A DNA stretch of 12,287 nt from the NCBI GenBank assembly GCA_002306975.1, contig DBTI01000184.1, positions 1-12,287 on the forward strand, read 5' to 3'. Made by a program: the position numbers and the translations under genes. The DNA comes from Ruminococcaceae bacterium UBA1320 (GTDB taxonomy: Bacteria; Bacillota; Clostridia; Oscillospirales; Ethanoligenentaceae). The notes under the pieces were generated by a model. It saw nothing but the letters and a program-made list of their open reading frames with translations. It made no database searches and was not told where the DNA came from. Positions 5,170-11,964 of this stretch are shown here, piece by piece (within the stretch, counting starts at the first letter, position 1; each line of letters begins with the position of its first letter).

Positions 5170-6267
5170 ATGGGAAACACACTATTAACCCCGCAGATTA
5201 TCGCAAATGAGGCACTTCTTGTGCTTGAAAACACAATGGTTATGTCTCAGCTCGTCCACAAGGACTATTCAAGCGAGTTTGTCAATGTGGGTGATACTAT
5301 TTCAATTCGCAAACCCGCGACATTCCGTGCGCAGAACTTTACAGGCTCTATTATTAATCAGGACGCAACAGAATCCAGCGTACCGGTCGTAATGGATAGA
5401 TTCAAGGATATTTCTTTCAGCGTCGCGCCAAAGGAAATGACACTTGACATTAACAACTTTTCGCAACAGTTTATCGCTCCGGCTATGCGCGCAGTAGCGC
5501 AAGGCTTGGACGAGGATATTTTTAACGAGGTTGCTAATATTTCGCAGAGTGTCACGGCAACGTCAAACCCGACGTCGCTTGCAGATATTGCAAACATGGC
5601 AAAAACTCTTGATATTGCCAAAGTGCCTACAGACATGCGGCATCTTGTTTTCAATCCGAAGCACAAATACAGCTATGCATTGACGGATAACCTGTCTAAA
5701 GTGTCATATGCCGGTACCGGTGACACGCTGCGCAATTCGGAACTCGGCAATATTTACGGCTTTGACACTTATATGGATCAGAACGCGCCCGACACACTCG
5801 CAGCAACCGCAGGCACAGCAACCGGATACACAGTAACCGGCGCAAAGGACGCAACAACCGTTGCTCTTGCTTCTGTAACATCAACAACCGCAACCGTAAA
5901 GACTGGCGACGGTTTTATTCTTGATGGCCATATGTACCGCTTTACCGCTGACGCGTCCGCGACAGCCGGTGCAGTTGCAAGTGTGACTATTGATATGCCA
6001 CTTGTCAAAGCATACACCACAGCGACGGTTTATCTTGTCAACAAAACTCACTCTCTCGCATTTCATCACAATGCAATCGCTCTTGTAACCCGTCCGCTTG
6101 CCTTGCCTATGGGCGCGGCTCAGTCGGCGGTGCAGAGTTATAACGGCATGACAATCCGCGTTGTGTACGGTTACAATCAGACCACAAAGACCGATACTGT
6201 ATCGCTTGACCTTATTTACGGTATCAAAACTCTTGACCCGACACTGGCGGTAAAGTTGGTGGGCTAA
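5170..6267 (+). CDS. Major capsid protein, P22 coat-like (HK97 fold)
   Basis: At 365 aa this forms the icosahedral shell. The N-terminus MGNTLLTPQIIANEALLVLE, the segment VGDTISIRKPATFRA (40-54), then the long helix region FIAPAMRAVAQGLDEDIFNE (101-120), and HSLAFHHNAIALVTRPLALP (294-313) match the P22 coat-type capsid proteins of Firmicutes phages. Residues about 211-291 are Thr/Ala/Val-rich and strand-like (including VKTGDGFILDGHMYRFTA), and sit where P22 coat carries its insertion (I-) domain, so they are probably a comparable surface domain. No N-terminal propeptide is apparent. GGAGGT (5156-5161) precedes ATG by eight bases. Scaffold lies directly upstream and the connector starts one base after the stop. 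Confidence is high for coat protein, good for the P22-like subgroup. Confidence 0.9.
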   Translation: MGNTLLTPQIIANEALLVLENTMVMSQLVHKDYSSEFVNVGDTISIRKPATFRAQNFTGSIINQDATESSVPVVMDRFKDISFSVAPKEMTLDINNFSQQFIAPAMRAVAQGLDEDIFNEVANISQSVTATSNPTSLADIANMAKTLDIAKVPTDMRHLVFNPKHKYSYALTDNLSKVSYAGTGDTLRNSELGNIYGFDTYMDQNAPDTLAATAGTATGYTVTGAKDATTVALASVTSTTATVKTGDGFILDGHMYRFTADASATAGAVASVTIDMPLVKAYTTATVYLVNKTHSLAFHHNAIALVTRPLALPMGAAQSAVQSYNGMTIRVVYGYNQTTKTDTVSLDLIYGIKTLDPTLAVKLVG

Positions 6268-6268
6268 T

Positions 6269-6628
6269 ATGGCTAAAACAGCCACAGATGTATTAACGGA
6301 ATGGGGCGCGCGCGGTTATTACACCGGTACGCCCTCAACCGCTGACACAGCAAAATATACATCGTTTATAAATCAAGCAAAAGACAGTATTTTATCGTAC
6401 TGCAATCTGCCCTTGAATATCGTAAATTTTCCCGACGGTCTATTTTATTCGTGGGTGGAAATTTCTTATGCAATCATGACCGGCGGCGTGTTTGAACAGT
6501 CCACAGGCACGGTTACGTCGGTCAAAGAGGGTGACACGCAGATTAATTACAGCACAAATAAAAATACTGCCACAGCGCCTATAATCGACTACTCACAGAC
6601 GTTGAACCGTTTTCGCAGATTGTTTTGA
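6269..6628 (+). CDS. Head-tail connector (adaptor), HK97 gp6 / SPP1 gp15-like
   Basis: This 119-aa protein is the expected ring that binds the portal and extends the DNA channel after packaging. The N-terminus contains helical segments (KYTSFINQAKDSILSYCNLP, residues 29-48; LFYSWVEISYAIMTGGVF, about 57-74). The segment SVKEGDTQINYSTN (about 83-96) is the strand pair with S-x-K-E-G-D seen in gp6/gp15-type adaptors, and the C-terminus LNRFRRLF is also usual. It starts one base after the coat stop with GGTGGG inside the coat gene, so it is probably translationally coupled. The next gene's ribosome binding site overlaps its stop codon. Position between coat and stopper supports the call. Confidence 0.82.
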   Translation: MAKTATDVLTEWGARGYYTGTPSTADTAKYTSFINQAKDSILSYCNLPLNIVNFPDGLFYSWVEISYAIMTGGVFEQSTGTVTSVKEGDTQINYSTNKNTATAPIIDYSQTLNRFRRLF

Positions 6629-6637
6629 GGTGATGAA

Positions 6638-6973
6638 ATGAACCCGTTAGAACGCTTATGGCATGACACCATGACGGTTAAACGTTGGACTGATGTCATT
6701 ACAGATGGCGTTACATCTTCTGAACTCACGGTTATTTATATCGATGTAAAGTGCCATTACAGCAAAGGTACTCTAACCACCACAGGCACAGACGATGCGC
6801 CGACGCTGATTAATAAGTACACCTTGTTTTGTAGTATTGACAGCGATGTGCAGGAGGGCGATGTGGTTATTGTCACTCAGCGTAATGGCAAAACGGTTGA
6901 GTTGACGGTGGGTGAGGGATTCCCATACACCACGCATCAAGAATTTACCGTCAAGAGGAATGAAAAAGCATGA
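6638..6973 (+). CDS. Head-tail stopper, SPP1 gp16 / YqbH-like
   Basis: This small (111 aa), mostly beta protein is expected to form the stopper ring that closes the channel beneath the adaptor and receives the tail. The start MNPLERLWHDTMTVKRW and the segments KYTLFCSIDSDVQEGDVVIV (about 67-86) and FTVKRNEKA at the end fit the pattern of small barrel stoppers of PBSX/skin-type elements: an N-terminal strand, a variable loop, a strand with x-D-V-x-x-G-D, and a final strand. GAGGTGA at 6627-6633 is four bases before ATG and overlaps the stop of the connector. The gene overlaps the next one by four bases (ATGA). The call depends strongly on its place between connector and gp10-like protein. Confidence 0.78.
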   Translation: MNPLERLWHDTMTVKRWTDVITDGVTSSELTVIYIDVKCHYSKGTLTTTGTDDAPTLINKYTLFCSIDSDVQEGDVVIVTQRNGKTVELTVGEGFPYTTHQEFTVKRNEKA

Positions 6974-7380
6974 GTAATCAAAGTGAAAACACAGCGGCGG
7001 CTAATAAATTCCGTGACGAGTTAAAGGCTATGTGTGGGGATATTTCTCAGATTGATAAAAAAGTGCTTACAGCGGCGGTGAATACCGGATTAAAAGACGT
7101 TAAGAAAAATACGCCTGTAGACACTGGCACGATGCGCAAAAACTGGCATTCTCCTATTGCACATAAAATCGGAGGCGGAATTGAAAAAGCCCTTGAAAAT
7201 CCTATTGACTATGCCCCATACGTAAATAACGGTCACCGCATAGTAAACAGTTCCGGTGAAACAACCGGATTCGTAGAGGGCAAATTTATGCTTGAACATG
7301 CCGTACATGTGGTTGATGCCGCAATGTCACGCGAATTTGAAGCAGAGGTAAGGAGGATACAGCAAAAACATGATAAGTGA
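6970..7380 (+). CDS. HK97 gp10-like neck/tail completion protein
   Basis: This 136-aa protein has the well-known gp10-family core: a helical N-terminal half, then NTPVDTGTMRKNWHSPI (about 53-69), then NPIDYAPYVNNGHRIV (about 81-96) and the closing segment GFVEGKFMLEHAV (about 102-114). The P-V-D-T-G-x-x-R-x-x-W, Y-A-x-x-V-x-x-G-x-R and G-x-F-M motifs are diagnostic. The family acts at the head-tail junction in assembly of siphoviruses and myoviruses; the exact role differs between phages. It overlaps the stopper gene by ATGA and the tail terminator gene by 11 bases, so the neck genes are very probably translated in a coupled way. Confidence 0.87.
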   Translation: MSNQSENTAAANKFRDELKAMCGDISQIDKKVLTAAVNTGLKDVKKNTPVDTGTMRKNWHSPIAHKIGGGIEKALENPIDYAPYVNNGHRIVNSSGETTGFVEGKFMLEHAVHVVDAAMSREFEAEVRRIQQKHDK

Positions 7381-7783
7381 TATCCAAAAAGCAATCGACA
7401 ATGCATTATCTACGCTATATCCTGCTTATACTCTCTATAATAATTATGTGCCACAGAAATTTAAAACCCCGTCTTTTCGGGTAAGGGTTTTTGAACATGC
7501 CTACAGCAAACAGCTTGCGGATACCTATAAGGGCGTCACGTCATTTGATGTGGCGTTTTTTTCTGCCCTTGACGCGGCAAATATTGAAGCTGATTGTCTA
7601 TCAGTGCAGGAAACACTTATGCGCGGATTAGATTTATGCAGTGGGTTCCGCATTCTTAATAAAGACGCGAAAATCACGGACAATGTACTTCATATCACGC
7701 TTGATGTGAAGTATTCAGAACGACTTACAATACCGGAAATACCAATGCAATCATTAGATACAAATTCAAGTTTAAAGGAGTGA
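7370..7783 (+). CDS. Tail terminator (tail completion) protein, YqbJ/XkdJ-like
   Basis: This 137-aa protein sits where the tail terminator of PBSX-type myoviruses is found, between the gp10-like gene and the sheath. Such proteins form a hexamer that caps the tail tube and sheath and joins the tail to the neck. The sequence begins MISDIQKAIDNALSTLYPAY and includes SFRVRVFEHAYSKQLADTYK (about 35-54) followed by VTSFDVAFFS and HITLDVKYSERL strands, a mixed alpha/beta layout fitting small terminators. The start overlaps the previous gene by 11 bases; AGGAGG at 7351-7356 is 13 bases upstream, longer than usual, so coupling with the upstream gene may matter. Recognition is moderate by sequence and strengthened by position. 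Confidence 0.75.
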   Translation: MISDIQKAIDNALSTLYPAYTLYNNYVPQKFKTPSFRVRVFEHAYSKQLADTYKGVTSFDVAFFSALDAANIEADCLSVQETLMRGLDLCSGFRILNKDAKITDNVLHITLDVKYSERLTIPEIPMQSLDTNSSLKE

Positions 7784-7787
7784 TATT

Positions 7788-8834
7788 ATGGCGGGAACAT
7801 GGACAGACCAAACCAAGGTCCTTCCAGGTGCGTATATCAATTTTCAAACAAACGCGCCGTTATCAATCGCAACCGGCAGCCGTGGCACTGTGGCTTTGCT
7901 ACAAGAAATGAGCACTGGGACGGTTGGGGATATGTATACCATCACAGCCACAGACGTTAGTGAGTGGCCTAGCGCGGCAACGTCAGAAGACAAGTTTCTC
8001 ACGGGTGAAGCACTAAAAAATGCCAAAACTGTTATCGTTTATAACCTCGGCACGGAACATACGTCAGCGGTGATTACAGCAGCGCTAATAGCACTAAAAA
8101 CTGTACACTTTGACACCCTATGCTATCCCTACGACGCAGAGACATATAGTGCCAATCAGGCAGCAATTGCAACATGGGTTGGAATTATGCGCAATGACGA
8201 GGGTGTTAAAATACAGGCTGTTATGGCTGATATGGTGGGGAACTCTGAGGGCATTATAAACGTCGCACAAGGCGTTATTTTGTCAGACAGTACAGTACTC
8301 TCCAATGCACAAACAACCGCATGGGTGGCAGGAGCGACGGCAGGAGCGGCGGTAAATCAGAGCAACACCGGTGCACAGTATATCGGCGCAATTGACGTTT
8401 CACCTAGAATGACACGTTCACAGATGGAAACAGCGGTCACGGCTGGTAAGTTTATTTTTAAGGTCGACACAGCGCAGAATGTAACCGTTGTGGATGATAT
8501 AAACTCTCTCACAACCTACACCGCGACAAAAGGCAAGATGTTCCGAAAGAACCGCGTTATGCGTGTTTTGGACGGAATTGATGGCGATATTTCAACCGTT
8601 TGGGAAAGCAATTTTAACGGGAAAATTAGTAATACTGTTGACGGACGGTCACGATTCCGCGCGATGCTGATTGAATATTTCAACACCATACAGAACATGG
8701 CGGCAATTCAAAACTTTGTCGCTGATGATGTTGTGATTTCAGCCGGAGAAGATACCGACGCGGTTGTCGCTACCGTTGCAGTTCAGCCCGTGGACAGCAT
8801 GGAAAAATTGTATATGACAGTTAATCTGTCATAA
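7788..8834 (+). CDS. Contractile tail sheath protein, XkdK-like
   Basis: The 348-aa product is the contractile sheath subunit that surrounds the tube and drives it through the cell envelope. It begins MAGTWTDQTKVLPGAYINFQ; the L-P-G-x-Y-I-x-F start is characteristic of PBSX-type sheaths. The middle (about 80-170) is an alpha/beta region with a repeated TALIALKTVHFDTLCYPYD-like strand-helix pattern, and the end VQPVDSMEKLYMTVNLS matches the usual P-x-D-x-M-E-K-x-Y-x-x-x C-terminal strand that inserts into neighbouring subunits. At about 350 aa it belongs to the short sheaths without the extra domains of longer homologues such as XkdK. AAGGAG about eight bases before ATG sets the start. The tail tube gene follows, the invariable order. 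This gene identifies the phage as a myovirus. Confidence 0.92.
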   Translation: MAGTWTDQTKVLPGAYINFQTNAPLSIATGSRGTVALLQEMSTGTVGDMYTITATDVSEWPSAATSEDKFLTGEALKNAKTVIVYNLGTEHTSAVITAALIALKTVHFDTLCYPYDAETYSANQAAIATWVGIMRNDEGVKIQAVMADMVGNSEGIINVAQGVILSDSTVLSNAQTTAWVAGATAGAAVNQSNTGAQYIGAIDVSPRMTRSQMETAVTAGKFIFKVDTAQNVTVVDDINSLTTYTATKGKMFRKNRVMRVLDGIDGDISTVWESNFNGKISNTVDGRSRFRAMLIEYFNTIQNMAAIQNFVADDVVISAGEDTDAVVATVAVQPVDSMEKLYMTVNLS

Positions 8835-8850
8835 GGGGAGGGATACATAA

Positions 8851-9327
8851 ATGGCTGATACTTATACAAAGCTTAGTGATACCATATCGGCAAAAGAGGG
8901 TACTGCTTATATCACCATTGATGGACAAAACCGTCAAATGTTTGAAATTTCAAAGCTTGAAGCCGATGTTGAGTTGACGATTCAAGACAAGCAGCTCTTG
9001 GGACATCGTTTCAAGCAGCACAAAATTACCGGTGCAGAGGGCACCGGCAGCATGACATGCTACTTTATGAATTCTGATATGCTAAAAGCAGCAATCGCTT
9101 ATAAAAGTAATGGCTCTTTTACTGGGTTTACTCTGCAAGTAAAGAACGAAGACGCACAATCTACAATTGGAAAACAGGAAGTTGTTTTATACAATGTACT
9201 TCCGAAAAAGTTTCCTCTTGCTCACCTCGACGATTCGAGCGATGATCCGATCACGTTTGATACCGATTTCACGTATGACGATTACGCGGCTTTATCTACT
9301 TTTGATTTGCCGTCAAATTATCGGTAA
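8851..9327 (+). CDS. Tail tube protein, XkdM-like
   Basis: This 158-aa protein should form the inner tube as stacked hexamer rings. It begins MADTYTKLSDTISAKEGTAY and has the strand pattern TAYITIDGQNRQMFEISKLE, followed by QLLGHRFKQHKITGAEGTGS and MTCYFMNSDM; the K-x-x-G-x-x-G-T-G-S-M-x-x-Y-x-x-x-S segment (near residues 55-74) is typical of PBSX-type tube proteins. The C-terminus, rich in Asp with FDTDFTYDDYAAL, also matches the family. The length agrees with about 145-160 aa for relatives. A GGGGAGGG site lies about eight bases before ATG, suggesting strong expression, as expected for a repeated virion subunit. It follows the sheath gene and precedes the chaperone gene. Confidence 0.9.
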   Translation: MADTYTKLSDTISAKEGTAYITIDGQNRQMFEISKLEADVELTIQDKQLLGHRFKQHKITGAEGTGSMTCYFMNSDMLKAAIAYKSNGSFTGFTLQVKNEDAQSTIGKQEVVLYNVLPKKFPLAHLDDSSDDPITFDTDFTYDDYAALSTFDLPSNYR

Positions 9328-9336
9328 TTAAATCAT

Positions 9337-9356
9337 GGGGCTTTAATTAGCCCCTT
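9337..9356 (+). terminator. Stem-loop between tail tube and chaperone genes
   Basis: GGGGCT (9337-9342) pairs perfectly with AGCCCC (9349-9354) around a 6-base TTAATT loop, directly after the tube stop. Only two T's follow before the tract breaks, so complete termination is unlikely. It may act as a partial terminator or as a 3' stabiliser that lowers chaperone and tape measure levels relative to sheath and tube, which are needed in far larger numbers. The role is inferred. Confidence 0.5.
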
Positions 9357-9379
9357 CAAATTAGGAAGGAATTAATTTT

Positions 9380-9787
9380 ATGAGTAGCTTACAAGCATTT
9401 TTGCACCCTATAGAGGTTGAAAATCAAAAAATTGTTGTATCAGATAGGTTTGTCGAAAACGGAAAACCGGTCGAATGGGAAATCAGACCGATTACCGAAA
9501 AAGAAAATAACCTAATCATGAAGAAGTGCACAAAGCGTGATATGAAAACCGGAACTGAGCAGTTTAACCGCGCAGAATTTGCCCACATGCTTGCTGCCTC
9601 CGCCGTTGTATCGCCTGACCTTGCAAACGCAGAGTTGCAAAAACATTATGGCGTGCTTGGAGAAGCCGAATTGTTAAAAGCCATGCTGTACGTGGGTGAG
9701 TTTGCAATCTTGTCTGATGCGGTTGGAAAGCTTTCCGGTCTTGACAAGGATATCAATGAGGATATCGAAGATATAAAAAACGCTTAA
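9380..9787 (+). CDS. Tail assembly chaperone, short form (lambda G / XkdN-like)
   Basis: The 135-aa in-frame product begins MSSLQAFLHPIEVENQKIVV and includes EWEIRPITEKENNLIMKKCT (about 34-53), a pattern of XkdN-type tail chaperones, followed by FAHMLAASAVVSPDL and an acidic C-terminus. Such proteins coat the tape measure protein and recruit tube subunits during tail assembly, and are not in the finished virion. Like lambda G it lies between tube and tape measure genes and carries a -1 frameshift site near its 3' end (9775-9781), so a minority of ribosomes make the longer form. The ribosome binding site is AGGAAGGA about eleven bases before ATG. The stop is TAA at 9785-9787, inside the spacer between slippery site and stem. 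Confidence 0.86.
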   Translation: MSSLQAFLHPIEVENQKIVVSDRFVENGKPVEWEIRPITEKENNLIMKKCTKRDMKTGTEQFNRAEFAHMLAASAVVSPDLANAELQKHYGVLGEAELLKAMLYVGEFAILSDAVGKLSGLDKDINEDIEDIKNA

Positions 9788-9966
9788 AGCAGGGCAAATC
9801 CGAAGATACAGAGCTTATACTTGCACATTATGCCCTGCAAAAGTTTCACATACTACCGCATGTCATTGATGAACTTCCATATCTTGAAAAAACACTTGTT
9901 TTTGGTAGCATTCAACGTTGTATGGAAGACGACAAGAAAGAAGCAGACAAGATAAAAAAGAGGTGA
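9380..9966 (+). CDS. Tail assembly chaperone, -1 frameshift fusion (lambda GT-like)
   Basis: A second frame, -1 to the short form, is open from the slippery site to TGA at 9964-9966 and has no start codon or ribosome binding site of its own. It encodes RLKQGKSEDTELILAHYALQ followed by KFHILPHVIDELPYLEKTLV and ends MEDDKKEADKIKKR. The H-I-L-P-x-x-I-D-E-L-P-x-x-E-K segment is familiar as the C-terminal part of PBSX-type chaperone fusions. The join is 9380-9781 in frame 0 followed by 9781-9966, giving 195 aa, with AAC (or its slipped reading) as the joint codon. In the lambda model the extension binds the tape measure while the short part recruits tube subunits. The extension ends four bases before the tape measure start. 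Confidence 0.85.
9775..9838 (+). promoter_or_regulatory. Programmed -1 ribosomal frameshift signal
   Basis: The heptamer A AAA AAC (9775-9781) is in the proper phase of the chaperone frame (codons ATA AAA AAC), allowing both tRNAs to re-pair on AAA AAA after slipping one base back. Seven bases later, GCAGGGCA (9789-9796) can pair perfectly with TGCCCTGC (9831-9838), an 8-bp GC-rich stem at the normal distance for pausing the ribosome. The loop is 34 bases and could take part in a pseudoknot, but no clear partner is seen. The zero-frame stop is in the spacer. Confidence 0.88.
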
Positions 9967-9970
9967 GGAT

Positions 9971-11962
9971 ATGTCAACTTTAAGCGCAATATTTCGGCTC
10001 ACCGATAACTACAGCAATGCAATTGAACGAATTACAAGCCGAACAACGGCGGCGACAAGCGGAATAGACCGTGCAAGCCGATCAACAGATAATTTAAACA
10101 GCCAATTTGCCGCAAGCAGCAACGCAACGAGTGCGCTCACCTCTAAGATTACTACACTTATCGGCACGATTGCTACTTTTGCGACAATTAAAAAAGCTAT
10201 GGACATTTCGGACGAATACACCAACACGAATAGCCGATTAGCGCTGATTACAAGCAATCTGACACAACAACGCAATTTACAAGAGCAAATATTTGAAGCT
10301 GCCGACCGTTCGCGTGGCTCATATTCGGCAATGGCTGATACTGTGACGAAGCTCGGAATTGTTGACGGTCAGTACTTTAGCGGTACTGATCAGATTGTAA
10401 AATTCACAGAGACTATGCAGAAAATGTTTAAACTTAGCGGCACAAACAGTGCGGCACAATCCGGCGCTATGCTGCAGATTCAGCAGGCTATAGGCATGGG
10501 AAGATTGCAAGGACAGGATTTAAGGGTTCTCTCAGAAGATATGCCGCTGGCAGAGGTAGCTATTGCAAAGTATTTGAAAGTATCGTCCGGCGCCGTCAAG
10601 CAGATGGGAACAGACGGGAAAATTACTTCTCAGGCACTTATAAATTCGATTCTAAGTTATTCAGGCACTGTGGATAAGCAGATTGGCGGTATGTCTTATA
10701 CGTGGGGCGATTACTGGAATAAAATCACCAATGGCGCTACAAAGGCATTCGGCAGTGTGTTTGAAAATGAAACCAGCGCATTAAATTCTAAAGGGTTTCA
10801 GACGTTTATTGACAATATTGTCAAGGGATTTAGCGTGTTGGCGCAGGCGGCAAATAAAGTTTTGGGTGCGATAGGAAATATATCAAAATTCTTTTCGGAT
10901 AATTGGGGCACTATTGCACCGATTATTGGGGGAATTGTAACAGCTATGCTGATTTATAACGGGGTACTATTCGCGAGCAATATTTTACAAGGAATATCTA
11001 CAGGATTAAAAGCTGCGGCGGCAATTGCAGCGGTGGCTCACGGAGCAACATTGTCAGCAGAAGCGCTTGCTACAACCGGAATGACACAAGCGCAAATAGC
11101 CTTTAACGCGGCTCTATATGCTTGCCCTCTTACGTGGATATTGCTTTTAATTATCGCTCTTGTCGCGGGTTATTATATTGTCATTGCAATAATTAATAAA
11201 GTCGCGGGGACATCGATAAGCGCTACAGGTATGATTATGGGACAATTATATGGAGTAAAAGCCTTGTTCCAAAATATAGGACTTTTTATTGCAGATATTG
11301 CGCTAAGTATGTGGGGCGATTTTTGGGCGGTAATCAATAATATCCAAGTCGCATTTTCAAACGCTTGGATTAATATTCGCACTGGATGGCTGGAATTCGT
11401 CAATGTTATATTAATTGGGATTCAATCAATTATAGGATGGCTTAACAAAATCCCCGGTGTAAGTATTGACACAAGTAGCATAGCAAATCAGATAACAGCA
11501 AATGCACAAACCGCCGCGAGTATGCAAAGCGGCAAAGGCACTTACCAAGATCCCGCCGCCGCGATGGCTAAAGGATTTAATACCTACAAGACATTTCAAA
11601 GTGGATGGTATGACAATGCTTATAAAGAGGGGTATAAAATTGGTTCAAACTTTGAAAAGTCAATAACTGATAGCTTTAATAATCTTGGCAAATTACCTGG
11701 AACCCCTAATAACCCTACACCAGTTACTGGCACAGGCAACGGCGGCGCGGTTACGGTTAACATGGCAGATCAGGACTTGCAGTATTTGCGTGACCTTGCT
11801 GAAAAACAGTTTGTAAATAAATTCAGCTCCGCGACGCTTGCACCGAACATTCAAGTTGCATTCACCGGCCCTATCAGCAAAGATGTTGACACAGATCAAC
11901 TATATAAGCGTATCGGCACAATGCTTAGTGAGCAGATTGCAACAGCGGCAGAGGGGGTTTAA
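9971..11962 (+). CDS. Tail tape measure protein
   Basis: The 663-aa protein sets tail length and is expected to sit inside the tube until ejection. Residues about 75-265 form the conserved N-terminal tape measure domain: MDISDEYTNTNSRLALIT, GQYFSGTDQIVKFTETMQKM, MLQIQQAIGMGRLQGQDLRV and LSEDMPLAEVAIAKYL, then SYTWGDYWNKITNGATKAFG. Hydrophobic, membrane-like segments lie near residues 316-338 and 386-409 (ITWILL-like, rich in Ile/Leu), with weaker ones near 433-446 and 475-490, as usual for proteins that help DNA cross the inner membrane. The C-terminal part, after about 515, is polar. At roughly 0.15 nm per residue the length predicts a tail of about 100 nm. GAGGTGA at 9960-9966 is four bases before ATG and contains the chaperone-fusion stop. 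No lytic or peptidase domain is recognised. Confidence 0.93.
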   Translation: MSTLSAIFRLTDNYSNAIERITSRTTAATSGIDRASRSTDNLNSQFAASSNATSALTSKITTLIGTIATFATIKKAMDISDEYTNTNSRLALITSNLTQQRNLQEQIFEAADRSRGSYSAMADTVTKLGIVDGQYFSGTDQIVKFTETMQKMFKLSGTNSAAQSGAMLQIQQAIGMGRLQGQDLRVLSEDMPLAEVAIAKYLKVSSGAVKQMGTDGKITSQALINSILSYSGTVDKQIGGMSYTWGDYWNKITNGATKAFGSVFENETSALNSKGFQTFIDNIVKGFSVLAQAANKVLGAIGNISKFFSDNWGTIAPIIGGIVTAMLIYNGVLFASNILQGISTGLKAAAAIAAVAHGATLSAEALATTGMTQAQIAFNAALYACPLTWILLLIIALVAGYYIVIAIINKVAGTSISATGMIMGQLYGVKALFQNIGLFIADIALSMWGDFWAVINNIQVAFSNAWINIRTGWLEFVNVILIGIQSIIGWLNKIPGVSIDTSSIANQITANAQTAASMQSGKGTYQDPAAAMAKGFNTYKTFQSGWYDNAYKEGYKIGSNFEKSITDSFNNLGKLPGTPNNPTPVTGTGNGGAVTVNMADQDLQYLRDLAEKQFVNKFSSATLAPNIQVAFTGPISKDVDTDQLYKRIGTMLSEQIATAAEGV

Positions 11963-11964
11963 TC

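Noticed and set aside
5696..6285. Minus-strand open frames of 65 to 134 codons opposite the coat gene
   Set aside because: They have no start signals and mirror the coat gene, whose frame is clearly the coding one.
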